Of a DNA stretch of 64,000 bases, positions 28,038 to 36,394 are shown one piece after another. Position numbers and translations under genes: made by a program. Under the pieces are notes generated by a model that did no database searches, was not told the origin of the DNA, and saw nothing but the letters and a program-made list of their open reading frames with translations. The stretch's first letter is position 1; each line of letters starts with the position of its first letter. Source of the stretch: Legionella rowbothamii (GTDB lineage: Bacteria > Pseudomonadota > Gammaproteobacteria > Legionellales > Legionellaceae); NCBI RefSeq assembly GCF_900639985.1, contig NZ_CAAAIM010000002.1:293501-357500 (forward strand). Reading direction: 5' to 3'.

Positions 28038-29414
28038 TTATTTACGTTTTGGCAATGCCACATACAATGAGCCTGTGTGATTCAACTCATTTGCTTCCAC
28101 ACCAGCTCGGTCACCTTCACCTTTATAGACGTCAACATGAGCCCCCATAATGGCGCCACCGGCGTCTTGGGCTACACACCAGGACGTGGATTTTTTGCAG
28201 TTATAAATAAAATTCATGCCAATAGGAATGACTTTATGATCTGTGGCACATGAAGCATGAGCGGTTAGCGAAATATTTTCCGATCCATAAGGTCCCCCAT
28301 CTTCTTTAGCAAAAAATACATAGCTTTGATCTCGATTTCGCAGGTTATCTGCTTTAGCGCGATTAAGAGGATTATCCAGATACTGGCGAATTTGTTTTTC
28401 TGATGCAGCACTTTGTCTAATTTCTTTAGACACATTACAACGTAATTTGGCCTCATCATGACATTTAGGATCTTTAGCACAACGCTCTATGTTATCCAGG
28501 TTACCACCACAGGTTGGGTCTTGGGCGCATTGAACTATACGGCCTAACATCGTGCGCGGTCTGCCATTGGAGCCATCGTAATTGATATGGAATAACTTAC
28601 CATCAAGTATTAATGAACCAGAACCTTCAAGCATTAAAAAAGCTGGATCGTTTGGATCTTTTACATAGCCAATGATGTGTTTGGGGTTTAAAGCGCCATG
28701 CTCAATTTCTTCGCGGTCGGGTATAACCGAGTAGGTGCCATTGGCATTTTTCATACAAAATCCACGCGGTGTTTTTGTCAGTGGATCGACGCCACAAAGA
28801 GGCCCTTTTAATTTAAGTCTTCTACTTTCGGCAGCTGCATTGACAATGCCTGGATTACCATAGAGCGGATATAAAAATGCACCGCCACGTTTGCTGCGTG
28901 CTTCAACCGCGGCTGGCGCGTAATAAGCGGTAAATTGAAACTCACCTTTTTTAAATCCAGCATGATTTTCTGGCCAGCCATCGCTTTTATACCAGTCAAA
29001 TTCAGTTTTGAGGTTAGCTAAATATTTTTGAAAATCGCCACGGGCAGCTTTGGCAAAAGCAAGGAGCTTTTTATTAGTATTGATGCACCATTCCTGGCGA
29101 GTAAATCGGTGGCCTGCAATAGTCACCGTCTGATATTCGCCACGGTTTTTAGTACAGTTAGCAATTTGATGATTTAACGCATCAATAATTTCATTCATAT
29201 TGCCCACAGGATTATCTAATGGAAGTTCCGAGGCGGAAATTTTATGAAACTTAAAGCGCAACACCCCTGGTTCCTTGGCGGCCATTTTCTGGCGAGTGGT
29301 AAAGTCTGCGAACCGTCTAACATCCAAACAACGCTGGATTGGATCTGCAGGCAAGGCTGCTTGAGTAATGATGCTAAACGTCATTAATAAAATTATGAGA
29401 GCTGATTGAAACAT
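28038..29414 (-). CDS. mltA: Membrane-bound lytic transglycosylase A homologue
   Basis: Cleaves the glycan strands of peptidoglycan in the periplasm with formation of 1,6-anhydromuramic acid. 458 residues begin with a signal peptide (MFQSALIILLMTFSIITQA); no lipobox Cys follows directly. Family landmarks are TAYYAP, IGYVKDP, FLMLEGSGS and the 3D-type end AQDAGGAIMGAHVDVYKG containing the expected catalytic Asp. Unusual is an insert of about 35 residues with two CAxDPxC units (Cys296-Cys302, Cys312-Cys318) and Cys326, which may form disulfides. The protein is longer than E. coli MltA. It fits with the other cell-wall genes in this window. Confidence 0.9.
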   Translation of the reverse strand: MFQSALIILLMTFSIITQAALPADPIQRCLDVRRFADFTTRQKMAAKEPGVLRFKFHKISASELPLDNPVGNMNEIIDALNHQIANCTKNRGEYQTVTIAGHRFTRQEWCINTNKKLLAFAKAARGDFQKYLANLKTEFDWYKSDGWPENHAGFKKGEFQFTAYYAPAAVEARSKRGGAFLYPLYGNPGIVNAAAESRRLKLKGPLCGVDPLTKTPRGFCMKNANGTYSVIPDREEIEHGALNPKHIIGYVKDPNDPAFLMLEGSGSLILDGKLFHINYDGSNGRPRTMLGRIVQCAQDPTCGGNLDNIERCAKDPKCHDEAKLRCNVSKEIRQSAASEKQIRQYLDNPLNRAKADNLRNRDQSYVFFAKEDGGPYGSENISLTAHASCATDHKVIPIGMNFIYNCKKSTSWCVAQDAGGAIMGAHVDVYKGEGDRAGVEANELNHTGSLYVALPKRK

Positions 29415-29684
29415 GTGTATCCTTTAGCCTCGCTAGGGTTGAGTTAGTAACAAGATTATATAGGCTATTGTTCAGTCATCAAAGGCATGCGTCAAGGTTT
29501 AATTGATAGAGTAAACTTAATGGATAAATAGATCATCAAGAACGATGGTTATTAAATTGCAGCAATAAATGAAAAATAAAAAAAACCAAAGCTTATTATT
29601 TAGGAATAGAACAGCAAGATAGCCCTAGTCGTTTACCTCAGCAATGAGGAAATATAGATTGGTAGCGTGTGTGGAGAGCGGATA

Positions 29685-30371
29685 CTAATAGGCTACATGC
29701 TTAGGCCATTCCTCATCGCCAAACAACGGCCCAAAAACAGGAGTATTTCCTGTTTCCTTACTCCAAAAAATAGTTCCAATATCAAAATGCCACCATTCAT
29801 GTTGATATGAAGTAAATCCCGCATCCTCCATTAAACCTCTCAAGAGATTTCGCTGTTTTTTGATCTTTATTTCTTCAGTAGATAAATTTATTTTCTGGTT
29901 AAAATAATCTCGATTAGCTTTTTCACTACAGTCGTCAAACGGTGTTCCCATATCTAATTCCACACCGTTAGATACCTGATATAATGTCAGGTCTATTGCA
30001 CCACCACTTAAATGAGGAGGGCAGTAGGAATCGCCAAGTTGTGATGGAGGCGACATATATTTTTGGGTTTCGCTATAGTTTTCTTCATTAGTCAATGCAG
30101 GATTTTTTTTCCTCACTTCATCTCTCATCCAATCAAATAAGGTACGTTGAACTTCTCTTGGTCGATACACATCCCAGATAAGCAGACCATATTCAGCAGG
30201 AAGCTGCTCCAGCACATTCATTATCCGTTGCACCACAGCCCCACGTCCATAAATATAAGGGACCCTACTAAATCCTAATTCATAATATTTGGGACAAACT
30301 TTGATTCTTGGATGTATTTGATTATTTAGTTCGATAGGAACATAGTCAGTGTCTGAAAAATTTTCGGTCAT
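29685..30371 (-). CDS. D-alanyl-D-alanine dipeptidase (VanX/DdpX type)
   Basis: Zinc peptidase splitting D-Ala-D-Ala. The 228 residues hold the zinc ligands His120 and Asp127 (PPHLSGGAIDLTL) and His195 with catalytic Glu192 (QHEWWHFDIG), plus the DVYRP arginine region near residue 70. No signal peptide is visible, so it would act on the cytoplasmic dipeptide, either recycling it or modulating wall precursors. There is no VanH or VanA partner nearby, so vancomycin resistance is unlikely; a recycling or nutritional role is more probable. An AAAGAG ribosome site precedes the start. Confidence 0.88.
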   Translation of the reverse strand: MTENFSDTDYVPIELNNQIHPRIKVCPKYYELGFSRVPYIYGRGAVVQRIMNVLEQLPAEYGLLIWDVYRPREVQRTLFDWMRDEVRKKNPALTNEENYSETQKYMSPPSQLGDSYCPPHLSGGAIDLTLYQVSNGVELDMGTPFDDCSEKANRDYFNQKINLSTEEIKIKKQRNLLRGLMEDAGFTSYQHEWWHFDIGTIFWSKETGNTPVFGPLFGDEEWPKHVAY

Positions 30372-30739
30372 TCTCTTTAATCCATTGATTTATTCAGGCC
30401 TTTCTAACTAGAAAGCTGCTTCAACCTTGGTATATGCGTGATACCCTAATCTTGCAATAAGATTAAGTTTATTATTATCAATTCGTTTTTTAAACCATTA
30501 GGCAGAATATCTTTTAAGCTCTCTACTGGTGGAGCAAAAAATAGGCACCGAACTTCGTGTAAATTTGTTACTAAGTAACACAGGAAGAGGTTGGATGATA
30601 AATAATTTATATCGAGCGTTTGAAACGCGCTGTTTTTTATTTGCAATTAATTGAGATTATGGCGGAATAAATTGTTCTAGAAGAAGTTAGCTCAACGTTA
30701 TAAGATTAGTGCATATAAAAATAGCGGGATTTAAATAAA
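30372..30739. other. Intergenic region, one doubtful ORF
   Basis: A minus-strand frame at 30446-30646 could encode 66 residues including LHEVRCLFFAPPVESLKD, which has some coding character but no ribosome site or known family. It may be a gene fragment. Nothing else is visible. Confidence 0.3.
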
Positions 30740-31081
30740 ATGATTTCCATGTTTGCAATTCCTAATTGTGATACGGTAAAAAAAGCACGTAGCTTTCTCG
30801 AGAAAAATAAAGTTGCTTATGAGTTTATCGATTTCAAAAAAACACCGCCTACGCCAGCGCAAATAAAACAATGGAGCACTTTTGCCGGGGAGCTTCCTGT
30901 CAATAAACGAGGGACCACATACCGGAAATATAAAGACGATTACGAGGCTCTGAACTTAGAGGGAAAAATCGCGTTTATCATCGCTAATGTCTCATTGATC
31001 AAACGACCCGTTTTGGAAAAAAATGGCGAAATAATTGCCTTGGGTTTTGATGAAGAGCACTATAAAGAATTAATTAAATAA
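30740..31081 (+). CDS. ArsC/Spx-family protein (YffB-like)
   Basis: 113 residues of the thioredoxin-fold arsenate-reductase family. IPNCDTVKKA carries the single Cys10 with Lys14 in the CX3K pattern, and KRPVLEKNG contains the conserved Arg-Pro near the C-terminus. Length and single Cys fit the YffB subgroup, whose proteins are probably glutathione-linked thiol reductases rather than arsenate reductases. No ars genes are nearby. A start three codons later (ATG 30749) is equally possible. Confidence 0.85.
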   Translation: MISMFAIPNCDTVKKARSFLEKNKVAYEFIDFKKTPPTPAQIKQWSTFAGELPVNKRGTTYRKYKDDYEALNLEGKIAFIIANVSLIKRPVLEKNGEIIALGFDEEHYKELIK

Positions 31082-31104
31082 GCATTAATTTCAAGCCTAT
31101 GTAA

Positions 31105-31356
31105 TTAAGGCAATGAGCGAAATATCAGCCAGAAACCGCCAATGAGGGTTATCCCTCCTGTAATATAAATGAGGGCATTGATGAAGTTAGACGGGTTATC
31201 TAGTTTGCATTGTCCTAGGCTAATGATTCGCAGCGTACCTTTTCCTATTGAGTATATTATTGGGTCAATAATCTGCTCAAATAAAAAATAATTAGCAATC
31301 CATCCACAAACTTTAATGGCTGCTCGTAACAAACCGGAAATAAATTCATCTAACAT
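31105..31356 (-). CDS. Small membrane protein, unknown
   Basis: 83 residues with hydrophobic segments at about 8-36 and 58-80 separated by a short loop containing LGQCKLDNPSN. It converges on the ArsC-like gene with 23 bases between. No family recognised. Confidence 0.65.
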   Translation of the reverse strand: MLDEFISGLLRAAIKVCGWIANYFLFEQIIDPIIYSIGKGTLRIISLGQCKLDNPSNFINALIYITGGITLIGGFWLIFRSLP

Positions 31357-31490
31357 GATGTGCGAAAAATAGTGATTCTTTTTTTATTTTAACATGGATG
31401 TAATATTTTTGTGCTCATTCATGCAAATGAATATTGTTATCAATCGCTTACATATTATTGTAAAATGGTAAATCAAATTACAAGCTGTTA

Positions 31491-31557
31491 TGTAGCCTGG
31501 TTGTTATAACCAGGTTTTCGATTAACGAAGAATCCTGGTTATAACAACCAGGCTACA
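31491..31557. repeat. 24-bp perfect inverted repeat
   Basis: Arms 31491-31514 and 31534-31557 are exact reverse complements, each starting or ending with GTAGCCTGGTTG/CAACCAGGCTAC, around a 19-base loop. It lies in the leader of the GH17-like gene, ending 15 bases before its start codon. A shorter relative is at 58431-58450. In the leader it could hide or expose the ribosome site. Confidence 0.75.
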
Positions 31558-31572
31558 ACAAGGACGAACAAC

Positions 31573-33093
31573 ATGCTGCATTTGTGTAAAAAGGCATTAC
31601 TCTATGTATCGCTTATTTCTGCTGTAACTTATGCCTCTGCCACATCATTTTCTGGCTTAGTCGGTGTGGATTACCAACCAAATCATTATCCCAATGGAAA
31701 CCTCCTTAATTACCATGATGTATTTTATGTTGGTACTAATACGGCGGGTAAAGCAATTACCAACGTCTATGCGGAACTGTCCCAATTAAAAGCGGCAGGG
31801 TTTACCACCGTTCGCTCCTATCAAACAACAGATTACTCTTGGGTAGATATTATCAACCAGGCCAACGCCTTAGGTATGAAGGTTATCTATGAAGCGGTGA
31901 TTCCACAACAGCCTGCGGATTCAGCATACACTGGTGGATGTCCTACTGCTCCTGCTGCGCAAAACTATATTCCTTGTGCCCAAACCGTTCTTAATTCGGT
32001 AATTAATACCGTTGGAGCTCAAGTATTCCAAAATACCGTGATTCTGGTATTTGCTGGACATGAAAACTATTGTGAGGCAGGGAATATAACCGCACCTTGC
32101 AATAATCCTACTACCTCAAATGTGAGCTACCTTACTTCAGCTATAAGTGCGTTGCAAAGTACGCTTACCGCCGCGGGGCTCACTACTCCTGTAGGCTCTG
32201 CTTTGGTAAGTGGCAATTTGACTACCCCCAGCTCTGCGATTTCGCAAGACATGGTCACTTTAGTTAATAGCTATTCCGCCGCAGCTCCTTTGTCTTTTGA
32301 TCCCTATCCTTTTCAATGGGGCGTAACGCCTGCCTCTGCGGTCTGGATCCAACCCTTAACGACAACCCAGTTAAATAATTCATTAGCTTGGGATTACCTA
32401 CGTGTTGTTGGTTCAACAAATCCGCCGGCAAACCCAACCGCCCCTACACAGCCTTTTTATACTCCTTTGGGACGTACACTTCTATCTGCTGAGACCGGGT
32501 GGGCAACGCAGGGAAGCACGTCCATTTATGCATGCAATAGCCCTGGTCCTTGTGCTCCATCTGTTGCTAATGCAGTTACTTATTATCAAGCTCTTTATCA
32601 ACAGGCGAGTACTAATTTTGTCGCCAATTCAGGATATCCAATTGGAGTTTTGGCATTTGAAGCCTATGATGAGCCGGTTAAAGGAGTAAGTTCTGCGGAA
32701 GGAAATTATGGTCTTTTTGATACTAACTGTAATCAAAAGGCAGCAGGCTTAGTTCCAAATAATGTGATGGTTGCTGATACCGGCTGCAAAGGCTTTTCTG
32801 GCGGAGCGTTGCTTACAATAGTTGGTTTTGGCAATCCTTATACCCTGATTATCACGCAAAAAAATCCAGTTACTGGTAAAAATGCCAACATGGTTATGAC
32901 CAGTACTGGCAATCAAGGTCCTTTGGCTGATGCCCCATGGCCTGAGTATTTAGTATTTCCTGGTGCAAAAATCACCATTAGAGGTAATCCCTCGTGTACC
33001 AGTACGGTGCAATCGATTAATGCAGCACAGCAAATTACTTTTTCTGGCAAATGTAATTGCCCGAATAATAATGGCAATAATTGTTATTTCTAA
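31573..33093 (+). CDS. Exported GH17-like beta-glucanase
   Basis: 506 residues with a signal peptide (cleavage near Ala-Ser-Ala, residues 20-24). The barrel contains FAGHEN (Glu164, probable acid) and LSAETGWATQG (Glu307, probable nucleophile), which closely follows the SETGWPS signature of family GH17 beta-1,3-glucanases. FDPYPFQWG and FEAYDEP also fit. About 100 C-terminal residues form a separate beta-rich, Cys-containing part ending NCPNNNGNNCYF, perhaps substrate binding. It likely acts outside the cell on glucans of fungi, algae or amoebal cysts; this is inferred. The next gene, an outer-membrane barrel, follows after a hairpin. Confidence 0.82.
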   Translation: MLHLCKKALLYVSLISAVTYASATSFSGLVGVDYQPNHYPNGNLLNYHDVFYVGTNTAGKAITNVYAELSQLKAAGFTTVRSYQTTDYSWVDIINQANALGMKVIYEAVIPQQPADSAYTGGCPTAPAAQNYIPCAQTVLNSVINTVGAQVFQNTVILVFAGHENYCEAGNITAPCNNPTTSNVSYLTSAISALQSTLTAAGLTTPVGSALVSGNLTTPSSAISQDMVTLVNSYSAAAPLSFDPYPFQWGVTPASAVWIQPLTTTQLNNSLAWDYLRVVGSTNPPANPTAPTQPFYTPLGRTLLSAETGWATQGSTSIYACNSPGPCAPSVANAVTYYQALYQQASTNFVANSGYPIGVLAFEAYDEPVKGVSSAEGNYGLFDTNCNQKAAGLVPNNVMVADTGCKGFSGGALLTIVGFGNPYTLIITQKNPVTGKNANMVMTSTGNQGPLADAPWPEYLVFPGAKITIRGNPSCTSTVQSINAAQQITFSGKCNCPNNNGNNCYF

Positions 33094-33106
33094 ATTTATA
33101 TAAATG

Positions 33107-33133
33107 AAATCACCGCAGATTGTGGTGGTTTTT
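33107..33133 (+). terminator. Hairpin with T-run after the GH17-like gene
   Basis: AAATCACCGC (33107-33116) pairs with GTGGTGGTTT (33122-33131), including two G-U pairs, and runs into a T-tract. Because the next start codon is only 13 bases on, it may work as a partial terminator or attenuator between the two genes. Confidence 0.6.
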
Positions 33134-33145
33134 CTGGAGATTAAT

Positions 33146-33985
33146 GTGAAGCAACTCAAGTTATTTGTATTTGTTTGGGGACTCATGAGTTCATTAGCGT
33201 TTGCGGGTACTTTAGGCGAGATTTCTTCGGTAGCCGATAATCAAACGGGGCTGTTTATGGGGCTCGGTGGCAGCTATAATTCTGTTCGTCTGAATTCAAA
33301 TCTATTAGGTACGCTTAATGTAACCGGTGGTTTGCCACCCCTGGGAATTTTTGCGGGCCGTAGGGCGTCGTTCCATAATCGCGCGCAAGATTTTTCTCTT
33401 GAAGCCCAAGCAGGTTATTTTAAACATTTCCCCGCTAGTGAATGGTTGTGGGGGCTTGAATTTTTATACCAATACACTAATTTAAAAATTAGAGCGCCGG
33501 GATTTGTGCGTGCAATTGATGTAACCGATCCTGCGGTAAGTACGACGGACACCCTTAGCTTTGGTGCTATAGACGCTAAAGTGAATGATACCTTAATGTT
33601 GCCTGCCTTTCTTGGTCGCTCCTATAAAAACAGTTTTATTTATGTTGGTGTTGGGCCTGCATTATTTAATACCCAACAAAAAATCGCCGCAATTAACGAT
33701 GCTGAGTCCGCCTATTATATTGGCACTATGGATGGCATTTCTAAAAGTAAATGGATATGGGGAGGGGCGGTCCAGGCGGGTATGGCCTATTATGTTAATG
33801 CTGTTTGGTTCTTTAAATTAAATTATACCTGTGCGTTCACCGGTAATTATGCACTAAATAAAACCGCTTCCTTTGTGCCAGAAATGAACCAAGGATTTAA
33901 TTCGGGTACATTGAGTTTTCATAGCCGCCAAAGCCTTGTTAGCCAAGCGGTGGCTTTGTCGATCAATAAAGTATTTGCATTATAA
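33146..33985 (+). CDS. Outer-membrane beta-barrel protein, unknown
   Basis: 280 codons from a GTG at 33146, chosen because GGAG lies 6 bases upstream and it places the signal peptide (KQLKLFVFVWGLMSSLAFA) at the N-terminus; an ATG at 33104 sits inside the terminator hairpin. The mature part alternates polar and aromatic residues as in porin-like barrels (LFMGLGGSYNSVRL, WLWGLEFLYQYTNL), and ends with ALSINKVFAL. It resembles the opacity/OmpA-barrel type often found in Legionella. Function unknown. It may be expressed with the upstream glucanase. Confidence 0.75.
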   Translation: MKQLKLFVFVWGLMSSLAFAGTLGEISSVADNQTGLFMGLGGSYNSVRLNSNLLGTLNVTGGLPPLGIFAGRRASFHNRAQDFSLEAQAGYFKHFPASEWLWGLEFLYQYTNLKIRAPGFVRAIDVTDPAVSTTDTLSFGAIDAKVNDTLMLPAFLGRSYKNSFIYVGVGPALFNTQQKIAAINDAESAYYIGTMDGISKSKWIWGGAVQAGMAYYVNAVWFFKLNYTCAFTGNYALNKTASFVPEMNQGFNSGTLSFHSRQSLVSQAVALSINKVFAL

Positions 33986-34045
33986 GTGGAAACTACTTGG
34001 ATGCCGGATTATGGCTGAGGCTATAATCCGGTATAGAGGTTGTTT

Positions 34046-34894
34046 TTATACTGAGAGTGTGGTTTGCTCGATTACCGGATTATTAGTAGGCGTATGTATC
34101 GGAGCATCTGGAGCAAAGAAAGTTGACGTGCTTGCTTTGGAAGAGGACGCGGTGTTGTTTTCCTCGCGCAGAGCTTTTAATTGCTTATGCAGTGCTTTAA
34201 ATTGGGCGCTCAGCTGCTTCTCTTCTTCTAAGAATTCAGACTCTTGTTTCGTGGGTAACATGGATTTATTCATTGTTTTAATACAATCCGTATTACGTAC
34301 TAAACCATCGAAATCTAACCCATAGCCGATAATAAACGCATCTTTAGAAACCGTAAATCCAACGAAGTCAGGATCTATGTCTCGTTTTTGTTTCTTATCA
34401 ACAAGAACCATGAGTTGCACTTGTTTCGCATATTCAATATTTTCAAAATGTTTCTTTATTGCATCAGCTGTTTTACCCGTATCGCAAACATCATCAACCA
34501 CAATGATTAAGCGGTTAGTTAAAATACCCTTAGGCTCTGTAAAACGTAATGCCCCAGACTCCATTCCCTCATAGCTGGTAGTTTGCATGGTTGAGTATTG
34601 GAAACGGTAATGACGTTTGGTCAATTCGTTATATAAGGCGGCAAAAAACGGGTGCGCTCCATCCATTAAGCCTACTAAGATGGGGAATGCATCAGGATGT
34701 TTTTCTATTAATTGATCTGCCAGTTGTTCAACTGCTTTTGAAATATTTTCTTTAGAAAGGGGAACGCCGTTAACATCTTCGCATACTTCCGAATTGTCCC
34801 AAAATCGAGGTTCTAGCGTCTTTTTAAACTCGTTGATTGCATCTAATTTTTTTTGAATTTCATCTAGCTGCGTAAGAATTACTTGTTCTTTCAT
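34046..34894 (-). CDS. HPRT-like phosphoribosyltransferase with coiled-coil extensions
   Basis: Residues about 38-210 match hypoxanthine phosphoribosyltransferase: LVGLMDGAHPF, the TTSYEG flap and the PRPP loop IVVDDVCDTGKT (131-142), then DFVGF and IIGYGLDFDGLVRN. Such enzymes salvage purines using PRPP. Unusual extensions exist on both sides: a helical N-terminus (1-30) and about 70 C-terminal residues with FLEEEKQLSAQFKALHKQLK coiled coil and a Ser/Thr/Pro tail. An EEE cluster near a polar C-terminus is common in Dot/Icm substrates, so it could be a translocated enzyme. A housekeeping salvage enzyme remains the simpler reading. Start has an AGGA site. Confidence 0.85.
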   Translation of the reverse strand: MKEQVILTQLDEIQKKLDAINEFKKTLEPRFWDNSEVCEDVNGVPLSKENISKAVEQLADQLIEKHPDAFPILVGLMDGAHPFFAALYNELTKRHYRFQYSTMQTTSYEGMESGALRFTEPKGILTNRLIIVVDDVCDTGKTADAIKKHFENIEYAKQVQLMVLVDKKQKRDIDPDFVGFTVSKDAFIIGYGLDFDGLVRNTDCIKTMNKSMLPTKQESEFLEEEKQLSAQFKALHKQLKALREENNTASSSKASTSTFFAPDAPIHTPTNNPVIEQTTLSV

Positions 34895-35017
34895 AACAAC
34901 ATCCTATTAATTAAAAAGTACATCTTAAAACTATTGGCAAGAATAGCAGGGCTAAGAAAATGAATTGCCAAAATACCCTGTAATCAAGTAACTTAAAGCC
35001 TAAATGGTTCTTAATAC

Positions 35018-35152
35018 ATGTATAAAACATTAGCCAAAAAGGCGCGTTATTCTCCGCAATTTGCAATAAAAATACAAGAGTATATTGCAGCTGTTAAAAG
35101 CGCAGAAATAGAAACAGGCTCTTGTGTAAAATCCTTAAATATGCATGAATAG
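35018..35152 (+). CDS. Possible 44-aa ORF
   Basis: ATG at 35018 opens 44 codons (MYKTLAKKARYSPQF...) ending in TAG at 35150-35152, basic at the N-terminus. No ribosome site and no known family; it lies in the 301-base gap between divergent genes. Listed only as a possibility. Confidence 0.2.
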   Translation: MYKTLAKKARYSPQFAIKIQEYIAAVKSAEIETGSCVKSLNMHE

Positions 35153-35195
35153 AGAGTAAAAATAATTAAATAATGGCCAATGGACTAACTAATGT

Positions 35196-36254
35196 ATGAA
35201 AATCAAATTATTTGAGATTTTAAAGCTAAAGAATAGCTTATATGGACTTTGTGCGCTGTTATTTTCAGCAAATTGCTGGGCGGTAAATGCAGAAGCGGCG
35301 CTGGCTAAAAAAATTAGGGAAATTGAGAAGAAATCTCATATAGTAATGGGGATTACGGCCATTCATATCGAAAAAAATCGAATGATTACGCATAATAGTA
35401 ATCAACGTTTTTTTATGGCAAGTACGATTAAATTACCCATCGCTGTAGCTTTTTTGCATCTCGTGGATGAAAAAAAGGAATCATTAAGTCGTATTATTAA
35501 GCTGAGCTCAAAAAACTCGGTTCCAGGCTCAGGATATTTACATCATATGTTTGAAAAGAAACAAATTAATATCTCGTTACAACAAATACTTAAATACACG
35601 CTAATCAACAGCGATAACAGTGCAAGTGATTCACTTTTAAAAGCAGCTAAGGGGCCTGAGGCCGTAAAAAAACGGATGGCGGCCCTGGGCTTTAAAGACA
35701 TCCATGTTAATCGTTCCATCCTGGAAATGTTCGTAGATACCAATCATGTCGACCATGCTTTATTAAAAAAACGTCCACCTGTGTTAACTTGGGAACGAGC
35801 ATTTGATCGTGTTTCCCTTAAAGACAAACAGAAGGCTTGGCAGCGTTTTCAAAACGACCCTCGTGATACCACAACTCCAAATGATATGGCTAAGCTCTTG
35901 GTCAAAGTTTATAAAAACCAAGCATTATCAGAGACCAGTACTCAATTGCTTATGAAAATTATGGAACAATGTCGAACCGGGAGGAGTCGTATAAAAGGCT
36001 TGCTACCCCCGGGGGTTAAAGTGGCACATAAAACAGGCACATGGTCTATTTACGAGCCTAAATATTTAAATTATTCAGGGTCTAAGAAACTATTTCGTTT
36101 TGTGAGTGATGTGGGGATTATCACATTACCTCACAATAAAGGGCATATCGCAATCGCGGTGTATGTGAAATCTCAATCTGCAAGTGATTACCCTAGAAGT
36201 CGTGCAATTGCTTTAGCAAGCAGAGCCATTTATGACCATTTTATGAAATCTTAG
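35196..36254 (+). CDS. Class A beta-lactamase-like serine hydrolase
   Basis: 352 residues with a signal peptide (cleaved near residue 29-34). Active-site elements are in order: MASTIK (Ser76, Lys79), SDN (139-141) and HKTGT (Lys279-Gly281). The region that should hold the omega loop is unusual: the Glu166 equivalent may be Glu177 in SILEMF, without the ExxLN signature. About 45 extra residues then precede RDTTTP. Such expansion is uncommon in true class A enzymes, so it may be a narrow-spectrum lactamase or a peptidoglycan-directed hydrolase. It acts in the periplasm and stands alone. Confidence 0.85.
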   Translation: MKIKLFEILKLKNSLYGLCALLFSANCWAVNAEAALAKKIREIEKKSHIVMGITAIHIEKNRMITHNSNQRFFMASTIKLPIAVAFLHLVDEKKESLSRIIKLSSKNSVPGSGYLHHMFEKKQINISLQQILKYTLINSDNSASDSLLKAAKGPEAVKKRMAALGFKDIHVNRSILEMFVDTNHVDHALLKKRPPVLTWERAFDRVSLKDKQKAWQRFQNDPRDTTTPNDMAKLLVKVYKNQALSETSTQLLMKIMEQCRTGRSRIKGLLPPGVKVAHKTGTWSIYEPKYLNYSGSKKLFRFVSDVGIITLPHNKGHIAIAVYVKSQSASDYPRSRAIALASRAIYDHFMKS

Positions 36255-36394
36255 CTTGGGTGAAATACCGCTTATCTTACTCTTTTCTATGTCCTGCCGT
36301 TTGTCCCTGAAGCAGGACCTTGGTCTGATCTTTGGTTGCCCCCGACAATGTAAAGAGGAAATTTCTCAACGTATTTATTCACATCACTCTATAG

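Noticed and set aside
33104..33145. ATG 33104 as start of the barrel protein
   Set aside because: It sits inside the terminator hairpin and would bury the signal peptide behind 14 residues.
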